From the NCBI RefSeq assembly GCF_030846195.1, contig NZ_JAVCWH010000001.1, positions 434,001 through 498,000 of the forward strand: 64,000 nucleotides of DNA. Direction: 5' to 3'. This document shows, one piece after another, positions 1 to 9,439 of the stretch. The stretch comes from Paracoccus yibinensis. Its GTDB lineage: Bacteria; Pseudomonadota; Alphaproteobacteria; Rhodobacterales; Rhodobacteraceae. Position 1 is the first letter of the stretch, and each line of letters starts with the position of its first letter. The notes under the pieces are model-generated. The model was not told the origin of the DNA. It saw only the letters and a program-made list of their open reading frames with translations, and made no database searches. The position numbers and the translations under genes are program-made.

Positions 1-1
1 C

Positions 2-994
2 GCCCTGGTGATTTCGCTGATGGTGCCCTGCGACGAACAATCCTGGCGCGACATCCTGGCGCGGATCGAGGATACCGGGGCAGACGGCGTCGAACTGAAC
101 TTCGGCTGCCCCCACGGCATGTCCGAACGCGGCATGGGCAGCGCCGTGGGCCAGGTGCCCGAATACATCGAGATGGTGACGCGGTGGGTCAAGCAATACT
201 CGCGCATGCCGTGCATCGTGAAGCTGACGCCCAACATCACCGATGTCCGCAAACCGGCCGAGGCCGCGATGCGCGGCGGCGCGGATGCGGTCAGCCTGAT
301 CAACACGATCAACAGTATCACCAGCGTCGATCTGGACCTGTTCGCCCCCGAACCCACCATCGACGGCAAGGGCGCGCATGGCGGTTACTGCGGCCCTGCC
401 GTCAAGCCGATCGCGCTGAACATGGTGGCCGAGATCGCGCGCAATCCCGCCACCTACGGCCTGCCCATCAGCGGCATCGGCGGCGTGACCACCTGGCGCG
501 ACGCGGCCGAGTTCATGGCCCTTGGCGCAGGCACGGTGCAGGTCTGCACGGCCGCGATGACCTATGGCTTCAAGGTGGTGCAGGAGATGATCTCGGGCCT
601 GCGCGACTATCTGGACAGCCACGACATGGCGATGTCCGATCTGATCGGGCGGGCGGTGCCGAACGTCACCGACTGGAACCAGCTGAACCTGAACTATGTG
701 ACCAAGGCCCGGATCGACCAGGACCTGTGCATCAAATGCGGCCGCTGCTATGCCGCCTGCGAGGACACGTCCCACCAGGCCATCGCCATGAAACCCGGCC
801 GCGTCTTCGAGGTGATCGAGGAGGAATGCGTCGCCTGCAACCTGTGCCTGGACGTCTGCCCGGTGGAAAACTGCATCGACATGCGCGAACTGGCCGTGGG
901 CGAGATGGACCTGCGCACGGGCATCCGCCGCGGCACCTATGCTAACTGGACGACGCATCCGAACAACCCGATGGCGGTCAAGGCGGCCGAGTAG
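2..994 (+). CDS. preA: NAD-dependent dihydropyrimidine dehydrogenase subunit PreA (5' end outside window)
   Basis: This is the C-terminal three quarters of PreA, the subunit that with PreT reduces uracil and thymine to dihydropyrimidines using NADH in the cytoplasm. The frame is open from base 2, so the true start lies upstream and roughly 100 residues are missing. The visible part has the flavin-barrel signatures of the dihydroorotate dehydrogenase fold (ELNFGCPHGMSERGMG, then IVKLTPN and GIGGVTTW). It ends with a ferredoxin-type domain whose two cysteine clusters, CIKCGRCYAAC and CVACNLCLDVCP, lie at about bases 728-760 and 827-860 and should bind two 4Fe-4S centres. The stop is followed within 10 bases by the 3' end of a tRNA gene on the other strand. 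The family assignment is secure; the partner PreT is not in view. Confidence 0.93.
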   Translation, partial: ALVISLMVPCDEQSWRDILARIEDTGADGVELNFGCPHGMSERGMGSAVGQVPEYIEMVTRWVKQYSRMPCIVKLTPNITDVRKPAEAAMRGGADAVSLINTINSITSVDLDLFAPEPTIDGKGAHGGYCGPAVKPIALNMVAEIARNPATYGLPISGIGGVTTWRDAAEFMALGAGTVQVCTAAMTYGFKVVQEMISGLRDYLDSHDMAMSDLIGRAVPNVTDWNQLNLNYVTKARIDQDLCIKCGRCYAACEDTSHQAIAMKPGRVFEVIEEECVACNLCLDVCPVENCIDMRELAVGEMDLRTGIRRGTYANWTTHPNNPMAVKAAE

Positions 995-1000
995 GAAAGA

Positions 1001-1077
1001 TGGTCGGGGCGAGAAGATTCGAACTTCCGGCCTACGGTACCCAAAACCGTCGCGCTACCAGGCTGCGCTACGCCCCG
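1001..1077 (-). tRNA. tRNA-Pro (anticodon UGG)
   Basis: Read on the minus strand, the segment folds as a 77-base cloverleaf. A 7-bp acceptor stem (CGGGGCG with CGCCCCG) is followed by a D arm with AGCCTGGTAGCGC, an anticodon loop TTTGGGT giving anticodon UGG (proline), and a T arm with TTCGAAT. The discriminator base is A and CCA is encoded at 1001-1003. It lies between convergently placed preA and the minus-strand DUF192 gene. Confidence 0.95.
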
Positions 1078-1117
1078 ATGCGTTCCGTTTAGCGGATCGC
1101 GTCGGCGGGGGAAAGCC

Positions 1118-1618
1118 CTAGCCGCAGGGAAGCGCGGCCAAATCCTGGTGCAGACGGGGATGGGCCATGGGCTGTCCCACCGCCAGGCCCAGACGCTCGG
1201 CCTCGCCGCCGCCGATTTCCAGAATCATCTGGCGATAAGGTTGGGGGTCTCCGGGGGCGGCGCCGGGAATGGGCGTTTCGTCCAGGGGAACGGCACGGGG
1301 GTGGATATGCCGGATCACGCCCGTCTGGTCCAGAAAGACCAGATCCAGGGGGATATAGGTGTTTCGCATCCAGAAGCTGACTGCACGGGGTGTGTCATAG
1401 ACGAACAACATGCCGCTGCCCTGTTCCAGGGACTTTCGGAACATCAGGCCCTGGGCGCGTTCGGCTTCGTCATCGGCCAGTTCGACCTGGATTTCGACCG
1501 GTCCATCGGATGTCTGGAAGACCACCCGGTCGGGCGCGCAGGCAACATCGGCAGCAGAAGGGCCGGACCATCCCAGAGACAGAAGCAAGGCCGCAAGAGC
1601 GGCCTTATTCAGCGACAT
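1118..1618 (-). CDS. DUF192 family secreted protein
   Basis: A 166-residue protein of the DUF192 family (small periplasmic or extracytoplasmic beta-barrel proteins of unknown role). The chosen start at 1618 gives a clear signal peptide: MSLNK, a hydrophobic stretch [11 protein letters not shown], then a small-residue cleavage region SAADVACAP. Longer upstream frames would bury it. The family core is visible as [19 protein letters not shown] followed by [16 protein letters not shown], the most conserved DUF192 motif. The start overlaps the end of the cold-shock gene upstream by 14 bases, so the two are probably translated from one mRNA. Molecular function is not known for the family. Confidence 0.88.
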   Translation of the reverse strand: MSLNKAALAALLLSLGWSGPSAADVACAPDRVVFQTSDGPVEIQVELADDEAERAQGLMFRKSLEQGSGMLFVYDTPRAVSFWMRNTYIPLDLVFLDQTGVIRHIHPRAVPLDETPIPGAAPGDPQPYRQMILEIGGGEAERLGLAVGQPMAHPRLHQDLAALPCG

Positions 1619-2204
1619 GCGCCATGAAATCCTTGACGTCCTGCACCTGATCGCCAAGGCTCGCGGCACTCAGCGAACTGGCGCCTTTTTCGGTGCCCCG
1701 ATCCCAGCTTGTCACCTGGGCCGCCATCAGGCCGCGCGGACCTTCGACAACGCGGATGCCGATGGCCTCGCCAATGGCAAGGTCGGCAAAGCCGGAATGG
1801 CGCAGCACCTCGACATGCAGGAAGACATCGTCGGGGTGACCGAAGATATTGGCAAAACCGAAGCCCTTGGCCTTGTCGAACCACTTGACGCGGGCGGGAC
1901 GCAGGGGCAGCGCCTCAAGATGCTCGATCACGCCATTGTCCAGATCGGCAATCGGCGCGCCCTCCGACAACGGAGGCTCGATCGAGACAACCTCGGTCGC
2001 CTGCAGGCCGCGCTGCGTCGGCTGCATCCAGACCGTCACGCGGGACTGGTCGGCGACCGAACTGCGTCCGAAATTCCTGAGAACGTTGGCGTGCAGCAGA
2101 ATGTCCGCACCGCCTTCCTCGTTCAGGATGAAGCCATAGCCCTTGGTCGGGTCAAACCACTTGACCAGCCCAGAAACCAGCTTCAGTCCTTTCTCATCCG
2201 TCAT
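1605..2204 (-). CDS. Cold-shock protein with two CSD domains
   Basis: A 199-residue nucleic-acid-binding protein containing two cold-shock domains, about three times the length of single-domain CspA. Domain one has [15 protein letters not shown] near residue 10 and domain two has [15 protein letters not shown] near residue 105. Both keep the aromatic RNP1-like surface used to bind single-stranded RNA or DNA. The RNP2-like segments DILLHANVL and DVFLHVEVL are also present. The start at 2204 is preferred because a purine-rich site (GGTGGGAAG) lies just before it and the longer frame adds 17 unconserved residues. Two-CSD proteins are common in alphaproteobacteria, where they act as RNA chaperones. 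It forms a two-gene unit with the DUF192 gene. Confidence 0.9.
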   Translation of the reverse strand: MTDEKGLKLVSGLVKWFDPTKGYGFILNEEGGADILLHANVLRNFGRSSVADQSRVTVWMQPTQRGLQATEVVSIEPPLSEGAPIADLDNGVIEHLEALPLRPARVKWFDKAKGFGFANIFGHPDDVFLHVEVLRHSGFADLAIGEAIGIRVVEGPRGLMAAQVTSWDRGTEKGASSLSAASLGDQVQDVKDFMAHVAE

Positions 2205-2370
2205 CTTCCCACCACATGCGCTCAGCGCGTCTTGTCCTGCCCCGAATTCAACCAATCCAACCGTTCAATTCCTGTGCCTGTAAAGCGGCGGTCGCTTAAG
2301 GAAGACAAAGGCGCCTTGCTGATCAGCGCCCATCACCCATGGTCAGCCACCAAGACCCTTTCGTCAAGCC

Positions 2371-2985
2371 CTAGGGTGAAAGCCGCTCTACAATCCATAC
2401 ACCGGCCGCTTCTTTGACCCAGCGGAAGCGGTCATGCAACCGGAAAGCGCCATCAGCCCAGAACTCGATCTGCGTGGGCGCAATCCTGAACCCGCCCCAG
2501 AACGGTGGCCTCGGGGGATTGGTGCCATGGCGCAGGCCTTGGCGGGCAGCCTCGGCCAGCAGGGCGGCGCGGCTTTCCAGCGGCCGCGACTGCTGCGAGG
2601 CCCAGGCTCCGATCCGGCTTTGCAGGGCCCGGCTGTTGTAATAAGCGTCGGCCTGCGGCCCCTCGACACGGGTGACATGACCGCGCACGCGGATTTGGCG
2701 GCGCAGGGTTTTCCAGTGCATCACGAAGGCCGCCTTGCCGGTGGCTGTGATCTGCCGGCCCTTCGCGCTGTCGTAGTTGGTGTAGAAGACGAAGCCCCCG
2801 TCGGTCCCCTGCCCCTCGATTTCCTTCAGAAGAACCATGCGCGCGTCGGGCAGGCCGTTCTCGTCCACCGTGGCAAGCGCGATGGCATTGGGATCGTTGG
2901 GTTCGGTCTTTTCGGCCTCGGCCAGCCAGCGGCGGGCGATGTCGAAAGGGTCGTCGCCCGCAAACAGTCCGTCTCGATCAGCCAT
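2371..2985 (-). CDS. pdxH: Pyridoxamine 5'-phosphate oxidase
   Basis: A 204-residue FMN enzyme that oxidises pyridoxine or pyridoxamine 5'-phosphate to pyridoxal 5'-phosphate, the last step of vitamin B6 synthesis and salvage. Recognisable features in order are [19 protein letters not shown] (FMN and substrate face), [44 protein letters not shown], and the C-terminal [17 protein letters not shown] and LHDRFRW. Length and order match PdxH throughout. The start at 2985 is chosen over a frame 10 residues longer because [17 protein letters not shown] matches typical family N termini. It is divergent from fabI, with about 80 bases between them. Confidence 0.95.
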   Translation of the reverse strand: MADRDGLFAGDDPFDIARRWLAEAEKTEPNDPNAIALATVDENGLPDARMVLLKEIEGQGTDGGFVFYTNYDSAKGRQITATGKAAFVMHWKTLRRQIRVRGHVTRVEGPQADAYYNSRALQSRIGAWASQQSRPLESRAALLAEAARQGLRHGTNPPRPPFWGGFRIAPTQIEFWADGAFRLHDRFRWVKEAAGVWIVERLSP

Positions 2986-3067
2986 GGTGCATGTCCTTGC
3001 GCTTGATGCTTGCAACCCTTTGGCCTAAGCACCTTTCACAAAGGGTTGAAAGCGCGGAAGGCAGCAC

Positions 3068-3895
3068 ATGTCAAGCGAGCAGAAGCAGGGCCTGATGGCC
3101 GGAAAACGCGGCCTCATCATGGGATTGGCGAACGACAAGTCGATTGCCTGGGGCATTGCCCGCGCCGTCGCGGCCGAGGGGGCCGAGCTTGCGTTTTCCT
3201 ACCAGGGCGAGGCGCTGAAAAAGCGCGTCGATCCGCTGGCTGCGCAGCTTGGCTCGTCGCTGGTCCTGCCCTGCGACGTCAGCGACGAGACATCCATCGA
3301 GAAACTGTTTCAATCGCTTGAACAGGAATGGGGCAGCCTGGACTTCGTGGTCCACGCCATCGGCTTTTCCGACAAGGACCAGTTGCGCGGCCGCTATGCC
3401 GACACGACGCGGGACAACTTCCTGATGACGATGGACATTTCGGTCTATTCGTTCACGGCAGTTGCGCGGCACGCCTCGGCGATGATGCCGAAGGGCGGCA
3501 GCCTGCTGACGCTGACCTATTACGGCGCCGAACGGGTGATGCCGCATTACAACGTGATGGGCGTGGCCAAGGCCGCCCTGGAAGCCAGCGTGCGGTATCT
3601 GGCAGAAGATCTGGGCAAGGACGGGATCCGCGTCAATGCGATCAGCGCCGGCCCGATCAAGACGCTTGCGGCCAGCGGCATCGGCGACTTCCGCTATATC
3701 ATGAAGTGGAACGAGCTGAACTCGCCCCTGCGCCGCAATGTCACGACCGAGGATGTGGGCAACTCGGCCGTCTATCTGTTGTCGCATCTGGGCGCGGGCG
3801 TGACGGGCGAGACGCATCACGTCGACGCGGGCTATCATGTCGTCGGCATGAAGGCCGTGGACGCGCCCGATATCGCGACCGTCAAGAAGGACTGA
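3068..3895 (+). CDS. fabI: Enoyl-[acyl-carrier-protein] reductase (NADH) FabI
   Basis: A 275-residue short-chain dehydrogenase-fold enzyme catalysing the final reduction in each round of type II fatty-acid elongation, from enoyl-ACP to acyl-ACP. The N-terminal nucleotide loop reads [17 protein letters not shown], the FabI-specific variant of the SDR glycine motif. [14 protein letters not shown] and the catalytic tyrosine/lysine pair in HYNVMGVAK (about Tyr161 and Lys168, the wider Y-x6-K spacing of FabI) follow, then the [16 protein letters not shown] substrate loop. It is the usual target of triclosan-type inhibitors in bacteria that rely on it. A LysE-type exporter begins 9 bases downstream, suggesting co-transcription. 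Confidence 0.95.
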   Translation: MSSEQKQGLMAGKRGLIMGLANDKSIAWGIARAVAAEGAELAFSYQGEALKKRVDPLAAQLGSSLVLPCDVSDETSIEKLFQSLEQEWGSLDFVVHAIGFSDKDQLRGRYADTTRDNFLMTMDISVYSFTAVARHASAMMPKGGSLLTLTYYGAERVMPHYNVMGVAKAALEASVRYLAEDLGKDGIRVNAISAGPIKTLAASGIGDFRYIMKWNELNSPLRRNVTTEDVGNSAVYLLSHLGAGVTGETHHVDAGYHVVGMKAVDAPDIATVKKD

Positions 3896-3904
3896 TCGGT
3901 CCTG

Positions 3905-4516
3905 ATGTCCATCACCGCAGATCAGCTTGCCCTGTTCATAGGCACGCTGTCCCTGGCGATCCTGTCGCCAGGTCCCGGCGTCATCGCCGTCAGCCAAAGT
4001 GCCTTCGCCCTGGGACGCAGGCGCGCCCTGCCCTATGGCTGGGGCCTTGCGGTGGGCGCGTCGGTCTGGTGCATCTTTGCGCTGCTGGGCTTGACGGTGA
4101 TCTTTCGCGCGCTGCCCTGGACCTATGTGGCGCTGAAGATCCTGGGCGGAGCCTATCTGGTCTGGATCGCCTTAAAGATGTGGCGCCACGCGCCCGACCC
4201 CTTGCCCGACCCGGCGGAAACCAGCCGGGGGATGGGCTTTTTCGGCGGGATGATGCTGAACCTGTCGAACCCCAAGCCTGCGCTGTTCTATTCCGCCGTG
4301 CTGCTGTCGATCTTTCCCGTGCTGCTGTCGGCGGGGGACAAGCTGGCGATCTATGCCACGGCGGTATCCGTCGAACTGGCATTTTATACCGCGCTTGCGT
4401 CGCTGATGGCTTTGCCTTGGCTGCGGCGCAGGTATTATGCCGCGAAATTCTGGATCGACCGCGCGGCTGGTCTGGCCATCGGGCTTCTGGGCCTGTCGCT
4501 GATCCTGCGCCACTGA
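3905..4516 (+). CDS. LysE/RhtB family amino-acid exporter
   Basis: A 203-residue inner-membrane protein of the LysE/RhtB family, whose members export amino acids or related metabolites. The family N-terminal signature is clear: [19 protein letters not shown], with the conserved SPGP motif in the first membrane helix. This is followed by about five further hydrophobic segments (for example [57 protein letters not shown], and the C-terminal [15 protein letters not shown]). The conserved NPKP motif after helix 3 is present. The substrate cannot be told from sequence. It lies in a tight row with fabI before it and the phosphoribosyltransferase gene 14 bases after it. Confidence 0.88.
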   Translation: MSITADQLALFIGTLSLAILSPGPGVIAVSQSAFALGRRRALPYGWGLAVGASVWCIFALLGLTVIFRALPWTYVALKILGGAYLVWIALKMWRHAPDPLPDPAETSRGMGFFGGMMLNLSNPKPALFYSAVLLSIFPVLLSAGDKLAIYATAVSVELAFYTALASLMALPWLRRRYYAAKFWIDRAAGLAIGLLGLSLILRH

Positions 4517-4530
4517 AAGAGGGACTGTTC

Positions 4531-5031
4531 ATGATCGACCGCCTGCCCCACGAAAAGGGTTTCCATGTTAGCTGGGACCAGTTGCACCGCGACGCCCGCG
4601 CGCTTGCCTGGCGGCTGGACGGGACCGACTGGCGCGCCGTCGTGGCGGTGACGCGCGGCGGGTTGGTGCCTGCCATGATCGTGGCACGCGAACTGGATAT
4701 CCGGGTGATCGACTCGATCTCGATCCGATCCTACAAGGGCGTGGGGTCTGATGCGGGCCAGGGCCAGCTCGAGGTGTTGAATACCCCCGATCCTGCGCTG
4801 ATGGGCGATGGCGACGGTATCCTGGTCATCGACGATCTTGTCGATTCGGGCCGCACTCTGGAACTGATCCGGGAAATGTATCCCAAGGCCCATTTCGGCA
4901 CCGTCTATGCCAAGCCGAAAGGCAAACCGATGGTCCAGACCTATGTGACCGAAGTCAGCCAGGACACCTGGATCTTCTTTCCCTGGGACATGGCGCTGCA
5001 ATACGTCCAGCCCTATCGCGGCGAGGACTGA
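4531..5031 (+). CDS. gpt: Xanthine phosphoribosyltransferase
   Basis: A 166-residue type I phosphoribosyltransferase that converts xanthine or guanine plus PRPP to the nucleotide in purine salvage. The PRPP-binding motif [14 protein letters not shown] lies near residues 95-108, with adjacent acidic residues for magnesium. [20 protein letters not shown] and SIRSYKG near the N terminus match Gpt of E. coli. The C-terminal WIFFPWDM is also a Gpt hallmark, giving better support for gpt than for adenine or hypoxanthine enzymes. The ATG at 4531 sits behind the purine-rich GAAAGAGGGAC. A long overlapping open frame that begins inside fabI is an artefact. Confidence 0.9.
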   Translation: MIDRLPHEKGFHVSWDQLHRDARALAWRLDGTDWRAVVAVTRGGLVPAMIVARELDIRVIDSISIRSYKGVGSDAGQGQLEVLNTPDPALMGDGDGILVIDDLVDSGRTLELIREMYPKAHFGTVYAKPKGKPMVQTYVTEVSQDTWIFFPWDMALQYVQPYRGED

Positions 5032-5140
5032 GGCCGGGCGCAGCCGATTTTGGTCCCGGCGGTCGGAACCGGCTGGTCGATTGGGCATTGTCTCCTCAAT
5101 CGCGCATCGCACGAATGCGCGGAATTTTAGGAGGAAAGAC

Positions 5141-5962
5141 ATGCGCAAGTTGATGCTCGGCACGGCCATGATCCTGCCATTGATGATGGGTCCGGCATTT
5201 GCCCAGGATACCGCGACGACGCCTGCCCCTGCCGAACCCGCGACGGATGCGGCCACTGCGCCCATGGGGGCCGAAACCGCCCCCGCGGCCGAGGTTCCTG
5301 CGGGCGAGAACACCGAAGCCGCAGCCGACGCTGCTGCCGAAGCCGACGTCGCGGCCAGCGGCAAGGTCGAACAGCAGCAGGCCGAAAATGAGCTTCGGAT
5401 CGACTGGATCACCGATGCGACGGTGAATTCCCCTGACGGCGAAGCGATCGGCGAGATCAATGACGTGATCGTCGATGCCGAGGCGGGCACGATGAAAGCC
5501 GCCGTGATCGGCGTGGGCGGCTTCCTGGGAATTGGCGAGAAGCAGATCGCGGTTCCGTGGGATCAGCTGGAAATCAACTATGACGCCCAGCAGATCACCA
5601 GCGACCTGACCCAGGAAGAAGCCGAGGCAGCGCCGGAATATGTATTCCGCGAACAGGAAGCGGCGCCCGATGCCGCCGGTGGCACGGGCATGGGCACCGA
5701 CAGCACCATGACCGCCACCCCGGATTCGTCCGCGACCACCGCCCCGGCAGCGACCACGACCGATCCGGCGATGACGGGCACCGATGCCGCCACCACCACG
5801 ACGACCGAGCCGATGGAAGCACCGGCCGACACCGCCGAAACCCCCGCAACTCCGCCTGCGGATGCGGCCATGGAGCCGGAAGACGATGCTGCGGCCGACA
5901 TGGAACCGGCTGACGATGCGGCGGCCGAACCCGCGGAAGGCACCGCCCCGGCGACCAACTGA
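5141..5962 (+). CDS. Secreted PRC-barrel domain protein with Ala/Thr-rich tail
   Basis: A 273-residue exported protein. The start at 5141 follows a strong ribosome site (AGGAGGAAAGAC) and opens a signal peptide, MRKLMLGTAMILPLMMGPAFAQ. After an Ala/Pro/Thr/Glu-rich spacer comes one PRC-barrel domain at about residues 85-150, containing ITDATVNSPDGEAIGEINDV and GVGGFLGIGEKQIAVPWDQL. The last 110 residues are low-complexity Ala, Thr, Pro, Asp and Glu, probably disordered. PRC-barrel proteins of this type are common and poorly characterised in the Rhodobacterales; a periplasmic or envelope stress role is only a guess. A strong hairpin follows the stop. Confidence 0.85.
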   Translation: MRKLMLGTAMILPLMMGPAFAQDTATTPAPAEPATDAATAPMGAETAPAAEVPAGENTEAAADAAAEADVAASGKVEQQQAENELRIDWITDATVNSPDGEAIGEINDVIVDAEAGTMKAAVIGVGGFLGIGEKQIAVPWDQLEINYDAQQITSDLTQEEAEAAPEYVFREQEAAPDAAGGTGMGTDSTMTATPDSSATTAPAATTTDPAMTGTDAATTTTTEPMEAPADTAETPATPPADAAMEPEDDAAADMEPADDAAAEPAEGTAPATN

Positions 5963-5987
5963 TACGTCTGCCGGATCACTACGGGAT

Positions 5988-6014
5988 CGGCCCCCTTTCC
6001 GGGGGCCGTTTCCG
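5988..6014. terminator. Bidirectional rho-independent terminator
   Basis: A GC-rich hairpin with an 8-bp perfect stem (CGGCCCCC with GGGGGCCG, loop TTTCC) is followed by TTTCCGTTT. It lies between the convergent PRC-barrel gene and trpE and could end transcription from both sides. Confidence 0.75.
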
Positions 6015-6016
6015 TT

Positions 6017-7519
6017 TCAATTGCCGCGCACGAAGCGCGCCGCGCCTTCCGCCGCGCGTTGCAAGGCACGGCTCTTGTTCACGGTTTCCAGGAATTCCGA
6101 TTCGGGATCGCTGTCATAGACGACGCCGCCCCCGGCCTGGATATACAGCGCGCCGTCCTTCAGCACGCCCGTGCGCAGCGCGATGCACATGTCCATTTCG
6201 CCATTGGCGGCGAAATAGCCGACGGCGCCGCCATAGATACCGCGCTTTTCCGGTTCCAGTTCGTCGATGATCTCCATCGCGCGGACCTTTGGCGCACCGG
6301 ACACGGTGCCTGCGGGCAGGCCCGCCAGCAGCGCGGACAGCGCATCCTCGCCCTCGCGCAACTCGCCCACGACATTGCTGACGATGTGCATGACATGGCT
6401 GTATCGTTCGATGACGAACTGTTCCGTCGGGCGAACGGTGCCCGGCTTTGCCACCCGGCCCACGTCGTTGCGGCCCAGGTCCAGCAGCATCAGGTGTTCG
6501 GCCAGTTCCTTCTGATCGCCCAGCAGGTCCGCTTCCAGGGCGCGATCCTCGGCCTCGTCCGCGCCGCGGGGGCGGGTGCCGGCGATCGGGCGGATCGTCA
6601 CCTCTCCGTCGCGCAGGCGCACCAGGATTTCGGGTGACGCCCCGACGATCTGGAAGCCGCCCATGTTGAGAAAGAACATGAAGGGCGACGGGTTGGTGCG
6701 GCGCAGGCTGCGATACAGCGCGAAGGGCGGCAGCGGGAAATCCATGCGCCAGCGTTGCGACGGCACGACCTGGAAGATGTCGCCCGCGCGGATATAGTCC
6801 CTGGCCCTTTCCACCGCCGCCAGATAGTCGGCCTTGGAAAAGTTAGACACCGGTTCCCCGATCCGGGCGTCATGGCCCAGGGCGCGAGGCTCCGAGGGCT
6901 GGCGGTCCAGCGATCGCAGGGCGTCCATCACCCGTTCCGCGGCCTGGGCATAGGCGGCGCGGGCATTTTCGCCGCCATTGCGCCAGACCGGGGCGCACAG
7001 CGTCACCTCTCCCTTCACGCCGTCCAGGACCGCCACCACCGACGGGCGCATCAGCATGGCGTCGGGCAAATCCAGCGGATCGGGATTCACATGCGGCAGG
7101 TGTTCGACCAGCCGGATCATGTCATAACCCAGATACCCGAACAGCCCCGCCGCGACGGGGGGCACGCCGTCGGGCATCGTCTCGATCCGGCTTTCCGCAA
7201 TCAGCGCCCGCAGGCTGTCAAGCGCGGGGCAGTCGTCGGGCTGAAAGTCGTCGGAGAACCGGGCCTGCCGGTTGACCCGCGCATGGCCGTTCCGGCACTC
7301 CCAGATCAGGTCGGGCTTCATGCCGATGATCGAATAGCGGCCTCGGATTTCCCCGCCCGTGACCGATTCCAGCATGAAGGACATGGGTGCGGCTTCAGCC
7401 AGCTTCAGCATCAGGCTGACGGGCGTATCCAGGTCGGCAGCCAGGCGGATGGTGACAAGCTGGTTCTGCCCGGCCCTCCACGCCGCCTCGAAGGCGGCGA
7501 AATCGGGTGTCAGTTCCAT
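6017..7519 (-). CDS. trpE: Anthranilate synthase component I
   Basis: A 500-residue chorismate-using subunit that, with ammonia supplied by TrpG, makes anthranilate for tryptophan. The conserved C-terminal chorismate-binding part is complete: DIFQVVPSQRW, NPSPFMFFLN, ASPEILVR, RPIAGTRPRG, DLGRNDVGRV, PAGTVSGAPKVRAMEIIDEL and GIYGGAVGYF. The N-terminal region carries LMLKLAEA, typical of the feedback-sensitive tryptophan site. The ATG at 7519 overlaps the stop of the upstream foldase gene as TGATG, so I prefer it to the GTG one codon earlier. The pair appear translationally coupled. trpG and trpD lie about 4 kb away on the other strand, as in other Rhodobacteraceae. Confidence 0.95.
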   Translation of the reverse strand: MELTPDFAAFEAAWRAGQNQLVTIRLAADLDTPVSLMLKLAEAAPMSFMLESVTGGEIRGRYSIIGMKPDLIWECRNGHARVNRQARFSDDFQPDDCPALDSLRALIAESRIETMPDGVPPVAAGLFGYLGYDMIRLVEHLPHVNPDPLDLPDAMLMRPSVVAVLDGVKGEVTLCAPVWRNGGENARAAYAQAAERVMDALRSLDRQPSEPRALGHDARIGEPVSNFSKADYLAAVERARDYIRAGDIFQVVPSQRWRMDFPLPPFALYRSLRRTNPSPFMFFLNMGGFQIVGASPEILVRLRDGEVTIRPIAGTRPRGADEAEDRALEADLLGDQKELAEHLMLLDLGRNDVGRVAKPGTVRPTEQFVIERYSHVMHIVSNVVGELREGEDALSALLAGLPAGTVSGAPKVRAMEIIDELEPEKRGIYGGAVGYFAANGEMDMCIALRTGVLKDGALYIQAGGGVVYDSDPESEFLETVNKSRALQRAAEGAARFVRGN

Positions 7520-9372
7520 CACTGGACCTGCGCGTTGATGGCGTTGATGGCCTGCTGATCCAGCGTGATCCCAGCCTCGCGCTGCACGGCGCGGGCGTAA
7601 TAATCGAAGATGTCCGATTGCAGCGACTGGCCCAGGCGGTCGCCGACTGCGCCGGTGATGCGCTGCGCATCCTCGGTGGTCAGGTCGGCCTCGTCGATGG
7701 CGTCAAGACGAAGCAGGATCACGCGGCCTTCCGCATCCACGATCTCAATATCGCCGACTTCCGGGATCGCGAAGGCGCGGGACACGGCCTCGGCGGGAAC
7801 GCCCTCGATCCAGCCGTCGCGGGTGATGTCCTGGACCTCGTTCCATTGGGGGGCGGGCTGGCCTTCGGGCGCCTGGGGGGACAGGCGCTGTTCCTCGGCC
7901 AGGGCAAGAAGCTGACGCTGCGTCTCGGCACGCCGCCAGTCCGCCTCGACCTCGGCCCGCACTTCGTCGAAGGGGCGCAGGGTGGGCGGCACCACCTCAT
8001 CCAGGCGCAGGGCGAAGACGCCGCCATCGTCCAGGCTGGCCAATTCCGGGAAATCCGCTTCCGAAATCTCTGCCACACGATCACGGAACGCCTGATAGCC
8101 CGCTATGCTGCCCTCTTCGGGCGTGGTCCCGGCGGACCAGTCGATCGTGCCCAGTTCCAGTTCGGTTTCCTCGGCCACCTGTTCCAGGGTGGCTCCGCCT
8201 GCCAGCAGATCCTCGTATTCCGAGGTGCGATCCTCGATGATGCGGGCAGCGCGATCAATGGCGGCCTCGGCCCGCAGATCTTGCTGCGCTTCCTCGAACG
8301 GAATGTTCACCGGCTCGAGGATCGCATGGACCGAAAACAGCGCGGGGCCAAGGTCGGTCTGGATCGGGCCGACGACGCCGGGCTGTGCGGCGGCGAAGAC
8401 CGCCTCTCCGGCGGCGCCCAGATCGGCCTGCGACACCTCGCCCAGTTCGGCGTCCTCGGGCTGCAGGCCGCGTTGCAGGACAAAGGCCTCGAAGGGCGCC
8501 GTGCCCGCATCGATCTGCGCCTTGGCGGCCTCCGCTTCCTCGACCGAGGGGAAGACCAGGCGGCTGACCAGCCTGCGTTCGGGCCGCTGGTATTCGTCGA
8601 TATTGGCTTCATAGGCCGCACGCAGCGCATCCTGGTCCAGCTCGACGGTGGGGGCCAGCATCTCGGGCGTCAGCCAGACATAGGTGATCTTGCGCAATTC
8701 CGGCGCGGTAAAGCGGTCCGCATTGGCGCTGTGCCAGGCCTTCAGCGTCGCCTCGTCGGGTTCAGCCACCGGGGCGGGCAACATATCGGCGGTCAGTTCG
8801 CGCCAAGCGACGTCGCGACGTTCGAGAATCCACTTCGCCGTCGTCTCGACCGCAGGTTCGGGGGCGGCGACGCCGCCCGCCACGGCCTGCTGAATCAGCA
8901 GGCGCGCTTCGTCATTACGGATTTCGCGCTCGAATTCAGCCTCGGACAGGTTCTCGCGGCGCAGCACCTCGGCATAGGCAGCGCGGTCGAAGCTGCCGGT
9001 CGGGCCGCGGAAGGCAGGAGCTTCCAGAATGGTCTGGCGGACCTTCTCGTCGCCCACGGCCACGCCGATCCGGCGGGCCTGTTCCTCCAGCGCGGCGGCG
9101 GTGATCAACTGGGACTGGACCGCCTGCGGCAGGCCCATCGCCTGTGCCTGCGCCATGCTGATCGCCTGGCCGGTCTGCTGCTGATAGGCGTTCATCTGGT
9201 TGCGCAACGCGCGGGCATAATCGTCGGCGGTGATGGTCGTGTCGCCGACCGATCCGATGGTCGTCGATCCGCCCGAGAAGCTGGTCACGCCAAAACCGCC
9301 AAGGCCCAGGACCATCAGGCCCATCAGCACCCAGACGATCGTCGATTTCCCATGTGTCCGCAGGTTCTTCAT
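7519..9372 (-). CDS. SurA/PpiD-type peptidyl-prolyl isomerase (membrane-anchored periplasmic chaperone)
   Basis: A 617-residue periplasmic folding factor. A single N-terminal membrane segment (TIVWVLMGLMVLGLGGFGV, about residues 10-28) anchors it. An SurA_N-like chaperone region follows (DDYARALRNQMNAYQQQTGQ, then LPQAVQSQLITAAALEEQA). A parvulin-like region lies near residues 260-370 and is rather diverged, like the inactive PPIase domain of PpiD. The architecture is that of PpiD (N-terminal anchor, SurA_N, one PPIase-like domain, long C-terminal helix-rich part). The stop overlaps the trpE start, an arrangement conserved in Rhodobacterales. Whether isomerase activity remains cannot be judged from sequence. 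Confidence 0.88.
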   Translation of the reverse strand: MKNLRTHGKSTIVWVLMGLMVLGLGGFGVTSFSGGSTTIGSVGDTTITADDYARALRNQMNAYQQQTGQAISMAQAQAMGLPQAVQSQLITAAALEEQARRIGVAVGDEKVRQTILEAPAFRGPTGSFDRAAYAEVLRRENLSEAEFEREIRNDEARLLIQQAVAGGVAAPEPAVETTAKWILERRDVAWRELTADMLPAPVAEPDEATLKAWHSANADRFTAPELRKITYVWLTPEMLAPTVELDQDALRAAYEANIDEYQRPERRLVSRLVFPSVEEAEAAKAQIDAGTAPFEAFVLQRGLQPEDAELGEVSQADLGAAGEAVFAAAQPGVVGPIQTDLGPALFSVHAILEPVNIPFEEAQQDLRAEAAIDRAARIIEDRTSEYEDLLAGGATLEQVAEETELELGTIDWSAGTTPEEGSIAGYQAFRDRVAEISEADFPELASLDDGGVFALRLDEVVPPTLRPFDEVRAEVEADWRRAETQRQLLALAEEQRLSPQAPEGQPAPQWNEVQDITRDGWIEGVPAEAVSRAFAIPEVGDIEIVDAEGRVILLRLDAIDEADLTTEDAQRITGAVGDRLGQSLQSDIFDYYARAVQREAGITLDQQAINAINAQVQ

Positions 9373-9439
9373 GCCCGACGCTTTCCCCTTGTCGTGTCGG
9401 ACTTGTCTTTAGGGCGCGCGCGGCCCTGCCACAAGCCTG

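Noticed and set aside
3328-4530. Long plus-strand frame running from inside fabI into gpt
   Set aside because: It overlaps fabI and the LysE gene in a different frame and is Arg-rich. Only its last 166 codons (the gpt gene) are real.
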